Origin: Amaurobius ferox
Taxonomy: Eukaryota > Arthropoda > Arachnida > Araneae > Amaurobiidae
Direction: 5' to 3'
NCBI GenBank assembly: GCA_951213105.1
Contig: OX578145.1
Span: forward strand, 117,507,239-117,571,238
DNA: 64,000 bases
Both the position numbers and the translations under genes were made by a program. Under the pieces are notes generated by a model. That model worked only from the letters and a program-made list of their open reading frames with translations, was not told the DNA's origin and searched no databases. Position 1 is the first letter of the stretch. Each line of letters opens with the position of its first letter. Below, piece after piece: positions 54,101-64,000 of this stretch.

Positions 54101-56967
54101 TTCTAAAGAAGACTATCACCCCTCGTGGCCGTCAAGGATCATCAAATACATGGATAAGCTGAGTAGTAAACTGGAAAAGATCAAAGAATTCCATGTAGAT
54201 CGGTCAGATGTTGCTGCTTTCTTAAGGACCCAAGGAGAAAAAATCACAATTTTCAGCCTAACTGTCACATCAAGAACTCTGGGATCTTCCAAGCTGACAG
54301 CCAGAGTTAACTTCTAAACATGAGACATCGCCGATCCGGAGCTCAATCATCACGTAGATATGAGTAAAACTTTTAATACAGATTACTCCAAAATTTGTAC
54401 AGTATTTAAAATTTGTAAGAACGAAAAAAACTCCACTTAAATTACACAAGCGTATTTATACGGGCGGAAATCCAGAGAAGTTAAAAAAACAGCAGCAATT
54501 AAAATCAGTTTACAGAAATTAGAGTTGTCAAAATTAAAGATCAAAACTCCGCTAGCAGACAATCTGGAAAAACACGAACTAATTAAAATAATTTAAGAAT
54601 TCCAAAAAGGCACGAAATCACCTGGGAGTCGCATCAATTATGGTTAAAAACATGCTAAGCCAAGAATTCCAAGATGGCCACAACTGACATTTTTGAAACG
54701 CACTGAATATGGAAATAACTGGAAACTATAGCACAAATGCAATTTCTAACCAAAGTGGGAAAATGAGGCATCAAATTAAAAGGAATTTTAAGGGGAATCA
54801 AATAAATAATCGCTTTTATAAATTTACAAATCAAAAGTAATATTAATTTGGAAAATGGAATATTTTTAATCAAGAATATTATTAAGAAAATTAATTTAGA
54901 AGATTAAAAAAAATCTAATTAATGAATAAATGAAAAAACAAATTATTTAAATATTACCAAATTGAGAATATTGAGCCAGGTAAAAAAAATAAATAAGAGT
55001 AAATTGCAAACTCCCCAAATTACATAAATTCTAAAGCAACCAAACATGGAAATAAATGTTTGTATATTTTAACTTAACACAGTAATGTCTTGCACTACTG
55101 TTCTGTTGTAACAAAAATATTTTATAGCACTAAAATGCCCCCAAATTTTCTTTTCTGGATTGTTCATTTCGAAATTGCACCGCATTTATTCTCTATCTTT
55201 TTTCTTCTATTTTACAGCATAGATAAGATGATACAATATTCCTAGGTGAAAATGGACAATCTATTGACTTATGTGGTACTTGTGAAGTGAATGATATCTT
55301 ATAAATGATATCATTCACTTTTAATCATAAAAACAAACAAATGTCATTAGCTTTGAAATGTCTTATATAGGTTTGCATACCTGTCCATGACAGGATCAGA
55401 CTAACAATACACAGCATGTTTGCTGAAATCATACATGTAGAACCCAAAGTAAAGAAATATATATTCCAGACTATACTGAGATGTCACAGCTAATAATAGA
55501 CACCAAGATTACTCAAATTCAACCAATATAGCCAGGGTTACATTACTCATAGCAAAAGCCAGACTAAAATATTGCTAATAGCAACCCACTCCATAACTAC
55601 CTTTGTACACAGCTGCAGGGTGAGTTTCCTCCAGATTGTTTTGTACTGTTGTTTAAGTTTAATGTGTGCAACTTAAAATGGGTGTCAAATTTCATTATTG
55701 TACAATCGCCAGTTTAGATGATGTTGGAATATGAAAAATAATATTGCCTAAATGAGATTCAAAATATGTTTTTCTTTAAATATGTCAAAAATTGAGGAAA
55801 TTTGTTACTGATGTTGGATCAATGCTAAAAGATAAGAGTATTCTGCATACAATGGTGATTGAAACTTTAATAATTTATTCAATAGCTAAAAAACCATTTA
55901 ATATGAAAATTGTGCAAAATTCCATGTAAACATTAAATAAGTAAATTAAAATAAAAAATGCTCAGAGGTATTTCTGGATAAGTTTGGATATATCTTTATA
56001 CCAAATTTTGCAGCTGTACATTGCTTAGATTTTCTGTTACAACAATACATACAGATACTGGCTTTTATTATTTAGGACTGCTTGTGGCTATGATAGGAGT
56101 GGAGTTTTTATTTTGGTATGAATCATTTTTAGCAGATTGTGGTATTTTCCCATCAGCTTTGGAAGTGTGGTATTTTCACATCAGCTTACCAAGTAAAACC
56201 TACATGTAGTACTTGGTTGCTGAAATGCAAGGTTCTTTTTTTTTTTCATTAACATTATTCATTCCCACTCTTTAAGCAGATAAAAAAAAATCAGGTTTTT
56301 CTCCAAATTATTTATGCTACTTTTATCAGGTTTTGGTTTAGCCAAAATCTATGTCTACGACAAAACTTGTTTAAATCAATATGTGCCACTTTTATTGATT
56401 TTAGTTTATTTGGGGGGAGGGGGGTCACTTTAAAAGTTACAAAAATTATATTTTTTACATTGATAGATGGAAATAAAAAATCTGTTGCAAAAAAATTTGG
56501 AATTTTTTTTCAATAGAACAGATGCTATGGTTTAATATGTTTGTTAAGAAATACAGAATAAATTTGTATCAGCCCTATATCGCATGTGTTACATTTCATT
56601 TGCTTTGGCTTCATGAGCTATGTTCACTAACTTCTAAGAAGCTAAAAAGAACAAAACTTCAAGATAATTCGTTCACATTTAGAATAAGATTATTTTACTT
56701 TGCTTACTGTTTTGTGTTTATACATTTATTTTCGACCAATAAAAAAAGAGACAAATTTGTTATTTAAGTGCAAAAATGTAACTATGTCCTTAACCCAGCA
56801 GAAATGTAATTTTAAAATAACAATTAAAAAAATTATGAAGCACTATAAAACTAACTGTGTAATGTTGAAGAGTTAAATACGGGCAAACTCTCTCATTCCA
56901 TATGAAGCGATTATTCCAAAGAATAAAAATTTATAAGATTAAATAACTTTCTTTCAAAACCATAATT

Positions 56968-57000
<33 letters not shown>

Positions 57001-57362
57001 GCTAACCCAAAGTCCAGGTATAAAACTTAACAAACTAAATGCTGATAGATATAAAAACTAAAATTATAACTGAATTTGTAGATACTAGTATATAAACTTC
57101 ACCATCCACATTTGAAAATTATTAGCCAGCTGTTTACCACATAATGTAAGCTATAGTAAAATTGTTGATAAAACAAAAAGCATAAATTGTATTTTCATTT
57201 GTTGGAAATAAGCTATATATATTATAAACAACATTAAAATTGAATGTTTTATTAATTACCATCTTGGCATTGTTTAAAAACGACAACTGACGCAGGAGGA
57301 AATGCAACAGGGGCATAAAAAGAAGCAACAACTGCAGTTTCTCTGGGCAAAAATCTTTCATA
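50961..57362 (-). CDS. TSR1: Pre-rRNA-processing protein TSR1, C-terminal part (four exons)
   Basis: Exons 57362-57260, 53497-53357, 52010-51936 and 51124-50961, joined on the - strand, give 160 residues in one frame. They start YERFLPRETAVVASFYAPVA and continue FPPASVVVFKQ, LVATGSVLDVDPNRVVVKR, ISGHPFKIFKK, VRYMFFNRED, WFKCVELRTKSGRRGHIRES, SHGHMKCIFD and LYKRVFPKWTYDPYVPTP, ending in EDMM and TAA. These match the C-terminal RIBIOP_C region of TSR1, a Bms1-related GTPase-like factor (without GTPase activity) needed for late 40S maturation in nucleolus and cytoplasm. The N-terminal three quarters (~640 residues in human) are not in the exons found and should lie to the right. All four introns' visible splice sites are GT-AG. 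Confidence 0.95.
51125..51935 (-). other. TSR1 last intron
   Basis: AT-rich GT-AG intron of 811 bp. A GC-richer stretch at 51410-51600 is of unknown origin. No gene is seen. Confidence 0.6.
51936..52010 (-). CDS. TSR1: TSR1 exon (third in window)
   Basis: A 75-nt exon after TTTATAG encoding EDINWFKCVELRTKSGRRGH to ESL, with a GTAAGT donor. Confidence 0.95.
52011..53356 (-). other. TSR1 intron between the second and third visible exons
   Basis: A 1.35-kb AT-rich GT-AG intron. The frames within it are hydrophobic and low-complexity, without domain resemblance. Confidence 0.6.
53357..53497 (-). CDS. TSR1: TSR1 exon (second in window)
   Basis: It opens after TTTCAG and encodes THELVATGSV to FFNR. 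The donor is GTAAAA after an AACAGAG. The phase agrees with both neighbours. Confidence 0.95.
54093..54345. other. Unexplained GC-richer block in a TSR1 intron
   Basis: Composition changes sharply from the flanks. A 74-codon + strand frame (54093-54317) starts MKCSKEDYHPSWPSRIIKYM and has mixed, protein-like residues. There is no homology I recognise. It could be a fragment of a mobile-element gene, a SINE-like insertion or chance. Confidence 0.3.
55285..55320. repeat. Inverted repeat, 14-bp arms
   Basis: AAGTGAATGATATC and its exact inverse complement GATATCATTCACTT are separated by 8 nt (TTATAAAT). Confidence 0.85.
57260..57362 (-). CDS. TSR1: TSR1 exon (first in window)
   Basis: The acceptor CTGTTTTGTAG lies upstream and the donor G|GTAATT follows. 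Thirty-four codons plus one base encode YERFLPRE to KQCQD. It starts in phase 0. Confidence 0.93.
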
Positions 57363-58239
57363 CTACAAAACAGAGGAAAATACAAATGAAAAGTATTTGC
57401 ATATATAAACATTGAAACAAAATTAGCTTGAAACTTTTGAAACAACAATAACTAATAGTAATAAACTTTTGAAGCGATAACAATAAAATAATTAACAGCA
57501 AAATTGCAATATTATTTAAACAACATTGGGATTAATACGACAAATAGGCATGTTATGATTTTACTATAAGCAGTAATGAATGGGCTAGGTTTATATTGCC
57601 TGAAGAAAAGTATCTATGTACAGTGTACACATGCATGTCTACAGTTCTGCTAAAATGTAATGTAATTATATATAAAAAAATTTATATCAAAATATGGATA
57701 ATAGACCAGTGATTTGCAAACACAACTCTGGGATGCAATAAAATTATACGATATAAATTTCTCTAAAAATTACGCTAGAAAATTTTGTTGTTTTTTAAAA
57801 TTCTTTACATCATGTGCTATCAAAGACAGTTTAACATCTCTTAGGAAAAAATTAGTATTAATTTATAGATATCTGAATTTATTAATTGAGTTCAAAATTG
57901 AATATACAATTGATTTTTACAAAATAAATAATACTAGTAGGCAAGCCGAATTCAACAATTTGCTTTTATATTTTAACACTTTGACAGGCATTATTTATGA
58001 CATTAACAAGATTTTACAGCAGTGTTTTCTAAGCTAATTTATATTATGAATATGCATGGTTTTTAGTTTAGTACATATCTGACAATATTGTATTTGCTTC
58101 TAAGTTAATTACACTTTGTATACTGTGTACATTGCTGCCTGCACAGTGCTTAACTACTACTAATGTATATTTCATTGTGCACATTCTATGTGTTGTTTCA
58201 TGCAATTAAATTCAATTTAATGCATTATAAATTAAATTT
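57363..58239. other. Probable TSR1 intron sequence, no gene recognised
   Basis: AT-rich. A 107-codon + strand frame at 57714-58037 is Lys/Ile/Asn/Leu-rich, lacks a recognised domain and is not treated as a gene. Confidence 0.4.
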
Positions 58240-58297
58240 TAAAAAAAAATGAGTTTGAGGTTGTAGGAAAAATCATGTACAGTCCACATCTGATTCT
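58240..58297 (+). repeat. End fragment of a Helentron-like element
   Basis: GAGTTTGAGGTTGTAGGAAA followed by AATCATGTACAGTCCACATC and TGATT corresponds to the terminal segment of copy 6 (TTTGAGTCTGCAGGAAAAGT ...). Only this end remains. Confidence 0.5.
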
Positions 58298-59319
58298 GTC
58301 TTCACTGAAGGCTGGCTACAAATCTTTTGTTTATATTTATGGAACAAGAACTTTGAGGATTTAGGAAAAATCAGTATGAAGCAGACATACATCCATCCAA
58401 GCTTTGCCCAAATTTGGAATGTCCAATTTCAGGATCAGAAAATGCTCTGGTGGAAAACAAATATAAAGGAGCTTTTAAAGACTTTGTAATTAAAGAGTAT
58501 TGACCTTTTCGAGACAGGTGGCTCATATGTGAGCTGCCACTTGAATTGGTTCTGAGAACAGCTGTTTCATATATGAGATTGAAGTAATACTCATTAATTT
58601 AGTATTTTTTAATGCTAATAGATGGAGCTCTATGTCCACTACAGTTGAATTTATCATGGGTCTAGAATGTTGATCTTTGATTTGTTCCAGTGTTTTGTAT
58701 TTTTGATATTTTAGTTCGATGTGGAAGCCAGAACGAAGTGGTTAGGCTACCTGCAAGTGCGTTTGCGGAAACAATGTAATTTGGCTGCCGTAAAGTGCAG
58801 ATGCGCATTGAGCTACCTGCCAGTGGGCTACCATCAAATTAGCCGGATGGTTGTTATCTTACGGCGGAAGGTAGCAATTTATATTTCGTTTACAAATGTT
58901 AGACAACAGTGTTATTTAAATTGTAATTCTTCAAATATATTTAAAAATAAATTACCGATAAAAGAGTCGAATTTTATGGTTTCTAGTTTTTACAAATATA
59001 TATATAGCATTAAAATAGAACTTGAAGAATAGAGCGATTCCTTTTTTCCACTTGAGGGATTCCACTTTTCCACCTGAAGGAATATGATTTAATAGCACTA
59101 AATTTATGCTTAATTTATCTTTCAGCAAATTGTCTCTTCCATTTCATAATATTCAACCATTCAATTACAAACAGATATTTTTTTTTATAATTTTTAATAT
59201 TATATATAATAATATATTCTTAAAAAAAATTTAATTATAAACCAGTATTACATTTTTTTTTAATTATTTAATAATGCATTTTTTTTAACACTTTACAATA
59301 TAGTTGAAAAGTGTTTATG
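58298..59319. other. Probable TSR1 intron with a repeat unit
   Basis: It contains a GC-richer block (58721-58872) whose second half (CAGTGGGCTACCATCAAATT) recurs inverted at about 60985-61020. A pairing GTGGCTCATATGTGAGCTGCCAC-like fold lies at about 58521-58543. No gene is seen. Confidence 0.4.
58721..58872 (+). repeat. Dispersed repeat, copy inverted to 60962-61060
   Basis: The segment with ACCTGCCAGTGGGCTACCAT and AAATTAGCCGGATGGTTGTT matches the inverse of 60962-61010 over about 50 bp. The first half (GAAGTGGTTAGGCTAC) has a loose tRNA A-box look but no B-box. The family is unknown. Confidence 0.5.
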
Positions 59320-59374
59320 ACTTTGCTCATTCTGTCTGTCTATCTGTCCGTTAGACAGACAGAATGAGCAAAGT
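59320..59374. repeat. Perfect hairpin, 23-bp arms, 9-nt loop
   Basis: ACTTTGCTCATTCTGTCTGT plus CTA pairs exactly with 59352-59374; the loop is TCTGTCCGT. CTGTCTGTCTATCTGTCC is typical of the start of many arthropod Helitron-like elements, so this may be a snap-back element end. Confidence 0.9.
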
Positions 59375-59844
59375 TAGCACGATATCTGCCATAAAAATGA
59401 CTATCAAAATGAAATTTTAGTATGTTTTTCAGACAGTCTGTGAAACCTATGGGAATATAAATGAATAATATCACTCAATTAGTTTTGGATTGAACCTGGG
59501 TTGAAAAAAGTTAAATACATTGAACCCTATGGAACCTAATTTTTCAAACATTTTTTAAGCGAATTTAAAATTCATAAATTGCTTCGAAAATTTTAGGAAA
59601 TATTCAAATTATCCCATAAAATAAATAAAAAAAATCCAGTAAAATATGTTAGGTAAATTTTTAAATAAAAATTATTTAATATAAGGAGAAAAACAAATTC
59701 AATTAAATTCTGACTCTTGCTATATCCTCCAGAAAGAAAAAAGAGATATATTACATAATAAATATCTTTCCAAGAGTTCAATTATTTTATATGTAAGAGA
59801 GGTTTCACATTTTAAAATAAATATGGTAGATAACAATTTTTCAA

Positions 59845-60225
59845 ATTTTTAAATAAAATAAATTATTATAGTATTGTGATGAATGAAACGATTGGAAAAA
59901 TGTTTATGAATGAAATACTGCCTTTATATAGAGGTGATTTTTCGATGACATCATTTGAATAAAGTTTATTTGTTTTCGATGAAGTTTTCAAATATAATAA
60001 ATTATTGTAGTATTATGATAATTTTAAAAATATTACCAAGGAATGTATAGCATTTTAGAGATATTTAAACCAGGCAATTTATATTTGAATGTCATCATTT
60101 GAATGAAGTTCATTTTCTTCGATGAAGTTTTTAAATATAATAAATTAATGTAGTATTGTGATAATTTTAAAAATATTACCGAGGAATGTATCGCATTTTA
60201 GAGATGTTTATATAAAATTGCATTG
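59845..60225. repeat. Diverged tandem repeat, ~143-bp unit, about three copies
   Basis: AAATATAATAAATTA(T)TGTAGTATT followed by GATAATTTTAAAAATATTAC recurs at about 59991 and 60134, with an older copy near 59850. GATGAAGTTTT...ATCATTTGAAT(A/G)AAGTT blocks lie between them. Confidence 0.7.
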
Positions 60226-60231
60226 AAATTG

Positions 60232-60290
60232 GAAAGTGTTTCATAATCAATGCTTATGCATGATTGATCTTTCTTGTTATGTATATAATA
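60232..60290 (+). repeat. Dispersed repeat shared (inverted) with 49265-49325
   Basis: GGAAAGTGTTTCATAATCAA and GCATGATTGATCTTT match the inverse of 49270-49322 with few changes. At the other locus the match lies just beyond the truncated hAT gene. Confidence 0.6.
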
Positions 60291-60299
60291 AACTGAGTA

Positions 60300-61335
60300 A
60301 ATTATTTTTACTTTTTATTAATTTTATTTTTTTCATAAGTGGCAAAAAAGTTTCCCATCTGTAAGTATTTAAAACGAATTCTAATATAATATTCAATAAT
60401 ATATTTTTCAAAAGCATTTTTAAATTTGTTCTTATAATTTAATAATTTACTCTTATTTATTATATTTAATAATTTACGTTTTAAGAATTTTAAATTATTT
60501 TTTCCTGCTATTCCTTTTGTGTAATGTTTTAAATTTATCATTAAAAAAAATCCTGTTATAGACAAAACATAATTATTTTATAACTTTTCTTTATCAAGAA
60601 AGAAAATATTTGAAAATAAACTACTTTAAAAAATTAATATACTATTTTTAGATCTCACTGATGTGTATATAATATTAAAATAGATCTTGAAAAATTGAAT
60701 TTTTTCCTCCTATATACATATAGGAAGAGGGAATTGGGGGCTTTGATTTTATTGAAATTATTTTCATTATTACATGTTAGCTGGAATAATATGTTCAATG
60801 ACTTTTTAAAGTATATATTCTTATATTACAGCTACAATCAAACATATATTACACAACATAGCTATAAAAAAGGGTTTGAATTTAAAAATATATAAAAAAA
60901 TTTTATACTTGTATATTGCAATCAGCATAATATCGACCTAAATGGAATATAATGCTACTTTCCACAGGAAGACAACCGTCCGACTAATTTGATGGAAGCC
61001 CACTTGCAGGTTTCCTACTACAACTCTATCCGTGACCGCACATGCAGGCAGCGTAACCACAGCCAACCCTGAACTGTGAGTAATGTAAACAAACTAGGCT
61101 GGCTCCTTAAATGTTGCACATGGTATAGACATTCTCATGTTTCCGGTTCTCCAGAATACTTTTATTTTTTGCAGATGGGAGTATTTCTGCAGTTTTGGTG
61201 TGTGTGTGTTTTTCGCAGCATATACAGATATATTGTGAAACGTTTAGCGAAGAAATTAGTGATTTGCAAAGGCTAAATGAAGGTGGTTTCATTTGAAGAA
61301 GAAATCATTCTTATTGTCAACTAACTTTTGAGTTA
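60300..61335. other. Probable TSR1 intron, no gene recognised
   Basis: Very AT-rich up to 60950, then a short GC-richer block (60962-61080) containing the repeat inverted to 58721-58872. A (GT)n run lies at 61199-61208. Confidence 0.4.
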
Positions 61336-61603
61336 TTCAGATGATAGTTATGAATCCTTTCTTTCTCAAAGAGTCGTAAAATGATAGTTTTGTACAATGC
61401 ATTGACTTAGCAACATAGTCTTTGCGTGTATCCCTGTTTTAAAGATTATCATACAAAATCAAACTTTTATTCAGATGATGGTTACGAATCCTTTCTTTCT
61501 CAAAGAGTCGTAAAATGATAGTTTTGTACAATGCATTGACTTAGCAACATAGTCTTTGCGTGTATCCCTGTTTTAAAGATTATCCTACAAAATCAAACTT
61601 TTA
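61336..61603. repeat. Tandem duplication, 134-bp unit x2
   Basis: TTCAGATGATAGTTATGAAT begins at 61336 and again at 61470 (TTCAGATGATGGTTACGAAT). The rest of the unit is nearly identical to its end in AAAATCAAACTTTT. Confidence 0.9.
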
Positions 61604-62725
61604 AACATTGTTACATTTTATTGTAAATAGTCTTTGCTACATATTTTCTACTAATCTTTGTTTTCATTAATTATTGTGTTGGTTAAAACTCCTAATTTTC
61701 CTTTTTTTTCCTTAAATGTTTAATCAATGTAAATCAATTTTTTATAATCTTCATGTAATTTTCAAAAGAAAATATAACCCCAAAACTATGATATTTATGT
61801 ACATGATTACTTCAATAATCAGCTACGGTTATACAAAATAAATGAAACAATTGAATTTAAAGGTTTTTTATTTGATTTTTTTCAAAAGTTAGGCTTAGCT
61901 ATGCAAAAAGTTTCGTCCTCTGTAATCAGTGTATTTCGACTCTGCTCCGTCATGAGCGAGCATCTCAGACAGCAATCCACCGTCGCGAAAGAGTTAAGAG
62001 CCCATTAAAAAAATAAGGACTACACAAATCTCTCTATATTAAAATAAAGTAATTGCCACCACAGCTGTTTGACAAATTTCACATACTCAGAGTTTCTCTG
62101 TCTCATACCGCAAAACTACAGCATACAAAAACATGTCATGTGGTACATTTGTAGAGGAATGTTAGGGAAACATTTTAAACTAAACTGCATTTCGATTTTA
62201 AACTTTAGTTTAAAAGATATCCAATGTCATAGTAAAAGGAAAACTATTTGAGTTGTGAGTTCGTATCCTGGACGGACTAACAATAGCAGGACTAGAAATT
62301 TTTGCAGACATGTACTAACATAGTTGAATTTTTACTGCAAGGCAGAGCCCTTTATTTTTAAATTTTGATTTAGTTTCTGAGTTATTCTATTTTTTATGCA
62401 CTTCTGAAGTGAAAATCTTTTAGTATAAGAAAAGATTTAATTGGTCGAGCTAATTGGAAGCACGAGGGAGTTGTGTGCACAAGCCATGTTGAAGCTCTGA
62501 GTTTAGATGCCAACGAACAGTTAGAATAATTGAAATGCTAACAAACAACAGGCGGATTTCCCCTAAGAGGTATATATTATGCTTGCATAACAGGTGGCAC
62601 AAAAGAGTTTGCAAAGTGAGCTCATCGAGTGCCAACAAGTAGGGGGCTAAGCCTCCACTCAAAGTGAATTACAGGGATTGGCGAGCAGGGAGCTGAGCCT
62701 CCTAGTCCAGTAAATTTCGCTACTA
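61604..62725. other. Non-coding sequence left of a Tc1 element
   Basis: No gene was found. Two related stretches, TAGGGGGCTAAGCCTCC and AGGGAGCTGAGCCTCC, lie at about 62640 and 62687. The GC-richer blocks at 61910-62000 and 62440-62720 are unassigned. Confidence 0.35.
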
Positions 62726-64000
62726 CATTGCTGGCCATTAAAATTGCTACACCAGGAAGGAAAGCAAATAGCAGAATCTTACTTATTGTATACATACAGT
62801 ATAATGGGAGGAAGACATGATTAAATTTGCAGGTGTTTTGGGGTACACAGCATGCAGAATTCAATACACAGAGCTGCCACCTCTGGCAGCAACAACGGCT
62901 GTAATCTGGCTGGGTGTTGGTGGAAGTGAGCTTGGATGACAGATACAGGTACATCATTCCATGCAGCTTCAACTCTATGTAGAGCTCATCAATCGTAGTG
63001 GCTGGTGAGTGGTGGCGTGCTAGTCTCTCGGCAACCAATAACCAGATGTTCTCAATGGGTGACAGATCTGGAGAACATGCTGGCAGGGCAACGGTCGAAC
63101 ACCCTCTGTATCAAGGAAGGTCAGGACAGCACGGGCAACATGCGGTGATGCATTATCTTGTTAAAAGATGGCGTCATGCAGGCCTCGAAGATAGGACACA
63201 GCCACGGGTCTTAACACGCCAGAAATGTAACTGCGGCTGTCCACATTACAGGCTATGCGAACAAGATGTGACCGGGATGTGTACCCAATGGCACCCCATA
63301 CCATCACGCCAGGTGCTGGGCCCGTATGATGATGATGAATGCAAGCTGACAAAGTTCGTTCTTGTAGGTGCCTCCACACATGGATACGTCCATCATGATG
63401 CTGTATGCAGAACAAGGATTAGTCTGAAAAGATGACGTGGTGCCACTCCTGTGTCCAGCGTTGTCGTTCGTCGCACCACTACAGGCACGCCTGTCTCTGC
63501 TGAAGCATCAAGGGAAGCTGCAACAATGGTCGCCGTGCTGCTGCAGATGTTGTAACACTGTCCGTGTGGACACTTGTCATCCTGCAAACGAACTAAGTTC
63601 TTGACTCAGGATATGTGATGTGGCTGCATAATCCCATAAGGCTGAGAGGACAACATGTCTGTCCTCTCGGGCGTTAGTGGCCCAGGACCGCTGAGAGCCT
63701 GCATGGAGTTTAGTATGGCCCTCCTGGACCCATCGATTCCATATTTGCTTGACAGTCATGGGATCCCAACCAACGTGAGCAGGAATGTCACGGAACAATA
63801 AACAGCAGTCCTGATAGGCTACGATCCTGCCACGGTCGAATTTTGACATGTGCTGGTAGGAGTTTCTCCTTACACAAGGCACAACACGACCTTCACACAA
63901 ACAAACGACGTTCAAATGCGATTTTCGAATGAAAAACCCACTGTGCAATCTTCCCTTTTATACAGAATGTAGATGGTGTTCTCATACCTGCTTTGATCCC
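62726..64000 (-). mobile_element. Tc1-like transposon, cut by the window end
   Basis: The left end CATTGCTGGCCATTAAAATT follows TA (62724-62725). The - strand carries a Tc1 transposase over the rest of the window. The other end lies beyond 64000. Composition is GC-richer than the flanks, which suggests a younger insertion than the Tc1 fossil at 45190. Confidence 0.85.
62986..63880 (-). pseudogene. Tc1-like DD34E-type transposase, broken
   Basis: In order: an HTH segment (SKFDRGRIVAYQDCCLLFRD, then DPMTVKQIWNRWVQEG) from about 63850; VIFSD with the first Asp at about 63425-63440, where the next codon is TAA instead of Glu; QHHDGRIHVWRH and HTGPAPGVMVWGAIGYTSRS (about 63280-63400); QDNASPHVARAV with the second Asp at about 63135-63155, preceded by a TAA in place of Gln; then SPDLSPIEN in a shifted frame at about 63045-63075 (catalytic Glu present) and ERLARHHSP. 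Two stops and at least two frameshifts make it nonfunctional, though the catalytic residues survive. Confidence 0.85.

Larger units (their letters stand above)
53498..57259 (-). other. TSR1 intron between the first and second visible exons
   Basis: A 3.8-kb GT-AG intron. Apart from an unexplained block at 54093-54345, a 14-bp inverted repeat at 55285-55320 and a poly(A) run at 56969-56998, nothing is recognised. Confidence 0.6.

Noticed and set aside
57714..58037. 107-codon + strand frame
   Set aside because: Low-complexity Leu/Ile/Lys/Asn content, no domain, in AT-rich DNA opposite a probable intron; insufficient support.
60308..60565. 85-codon - strand frame rich in Lys, Asn and Ile, tested as a missing TSR1 exon
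   Set aside because: It does not match TSR1, and its composition is what AT-rich DNA gives by chance.
62252..62272. GAGTTCGTATCCTGG resembling a tRNA B box
   Set aside because: There is no A box at the right distance and no cloverleaf could be drawn, so no tRNA or tRNA-derived SINE is claimed.

Overview
The window looks like intron-rich, AT-rich animal DNA, most likely an arthropod and probably an arachnid such as a spider. Long introns are packed with Tc1/mariner, pogo, hAT, BEL, Helitron-type and non-LTR elements, and there is no operon structure. The animal assignment rests on two recognisable conserved genes with canonical splice sites. The spider guess is weaker and rests on the style of the repeats.

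Two host genes can be assembled by hand. MED20 (Mediator subunit 20) lies on the + strand from 26445 to 42173. Its four coding exons give a complete 203-residue protein, starting with a 14-nt first coding exon and using a GC-AG donor at intron 3. TSR1 (40S ribosome maturation factor) lies on the - strand. Its last four coding exons, between 50961 and 57362, give the C-terminal 160 residues; the rest lies to the right and was not found here. The two genes converge, with about 8.6 kb of decayed transposons between them. A third gene is represented only by its last two coding exons (10987-11037 and 11576-11719, + strand); I do not recognise it.

1-10.3 kb is a transposon nest: a non-LTR retrotransposon split by two later insertions (a Helentron-like element and a pogo/Tigger element whose transposase has lost a catalytic Asp), a second LINE fragment with reverse transcriptase, a minisatellite, and a 2-kb DD41D mariner-type element with terminal inverted repeats of about 310 bp. 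10.9-12 kb holds the 3' end of the unrecognised gene. 15.7-21.7 kb holds an inverted pair of Helentron-like elements, a Helitron candidate filled with a dimeric tandem array of about 150-bp units, and a tandem duplication. 21.9-25.7 kb is a BEL/Pao retrotransposon remnant. Its 5' LTR is interrupted by a Helentron-like element and its 3' LTR by a 5S rRNA-derived SINE with perfect 14-bp target duplications.

26.4-42.3 kb is MED20, whose introns carry a Tigger element, a hAT-type MITE, a long-TIR MITE, two Helentron-like copies and a perfect hairpin. 42.3-50.9 kb is intergenic, with a Tc1 fossil, a decayed transposon-type coding region and a ZBED5-like hAT. 51-57.4 kb is the 3' half of TSR1. 57.4-62.7 kb, probably TSR1 intron, holds tandem duplications, hairpins and repeat fragments. 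62.7 kb to the end is a Tc1 element cut by the window edge.

No CRISPR array, tRNA or functional rRNA gene was seen. The only rRNA-like sequence is the 5S-derived head of the SINE. The elements do not act together as a system; the main biological interest is the structure and nesting of the mobile elements and the two splicing peculiarities in MED20.
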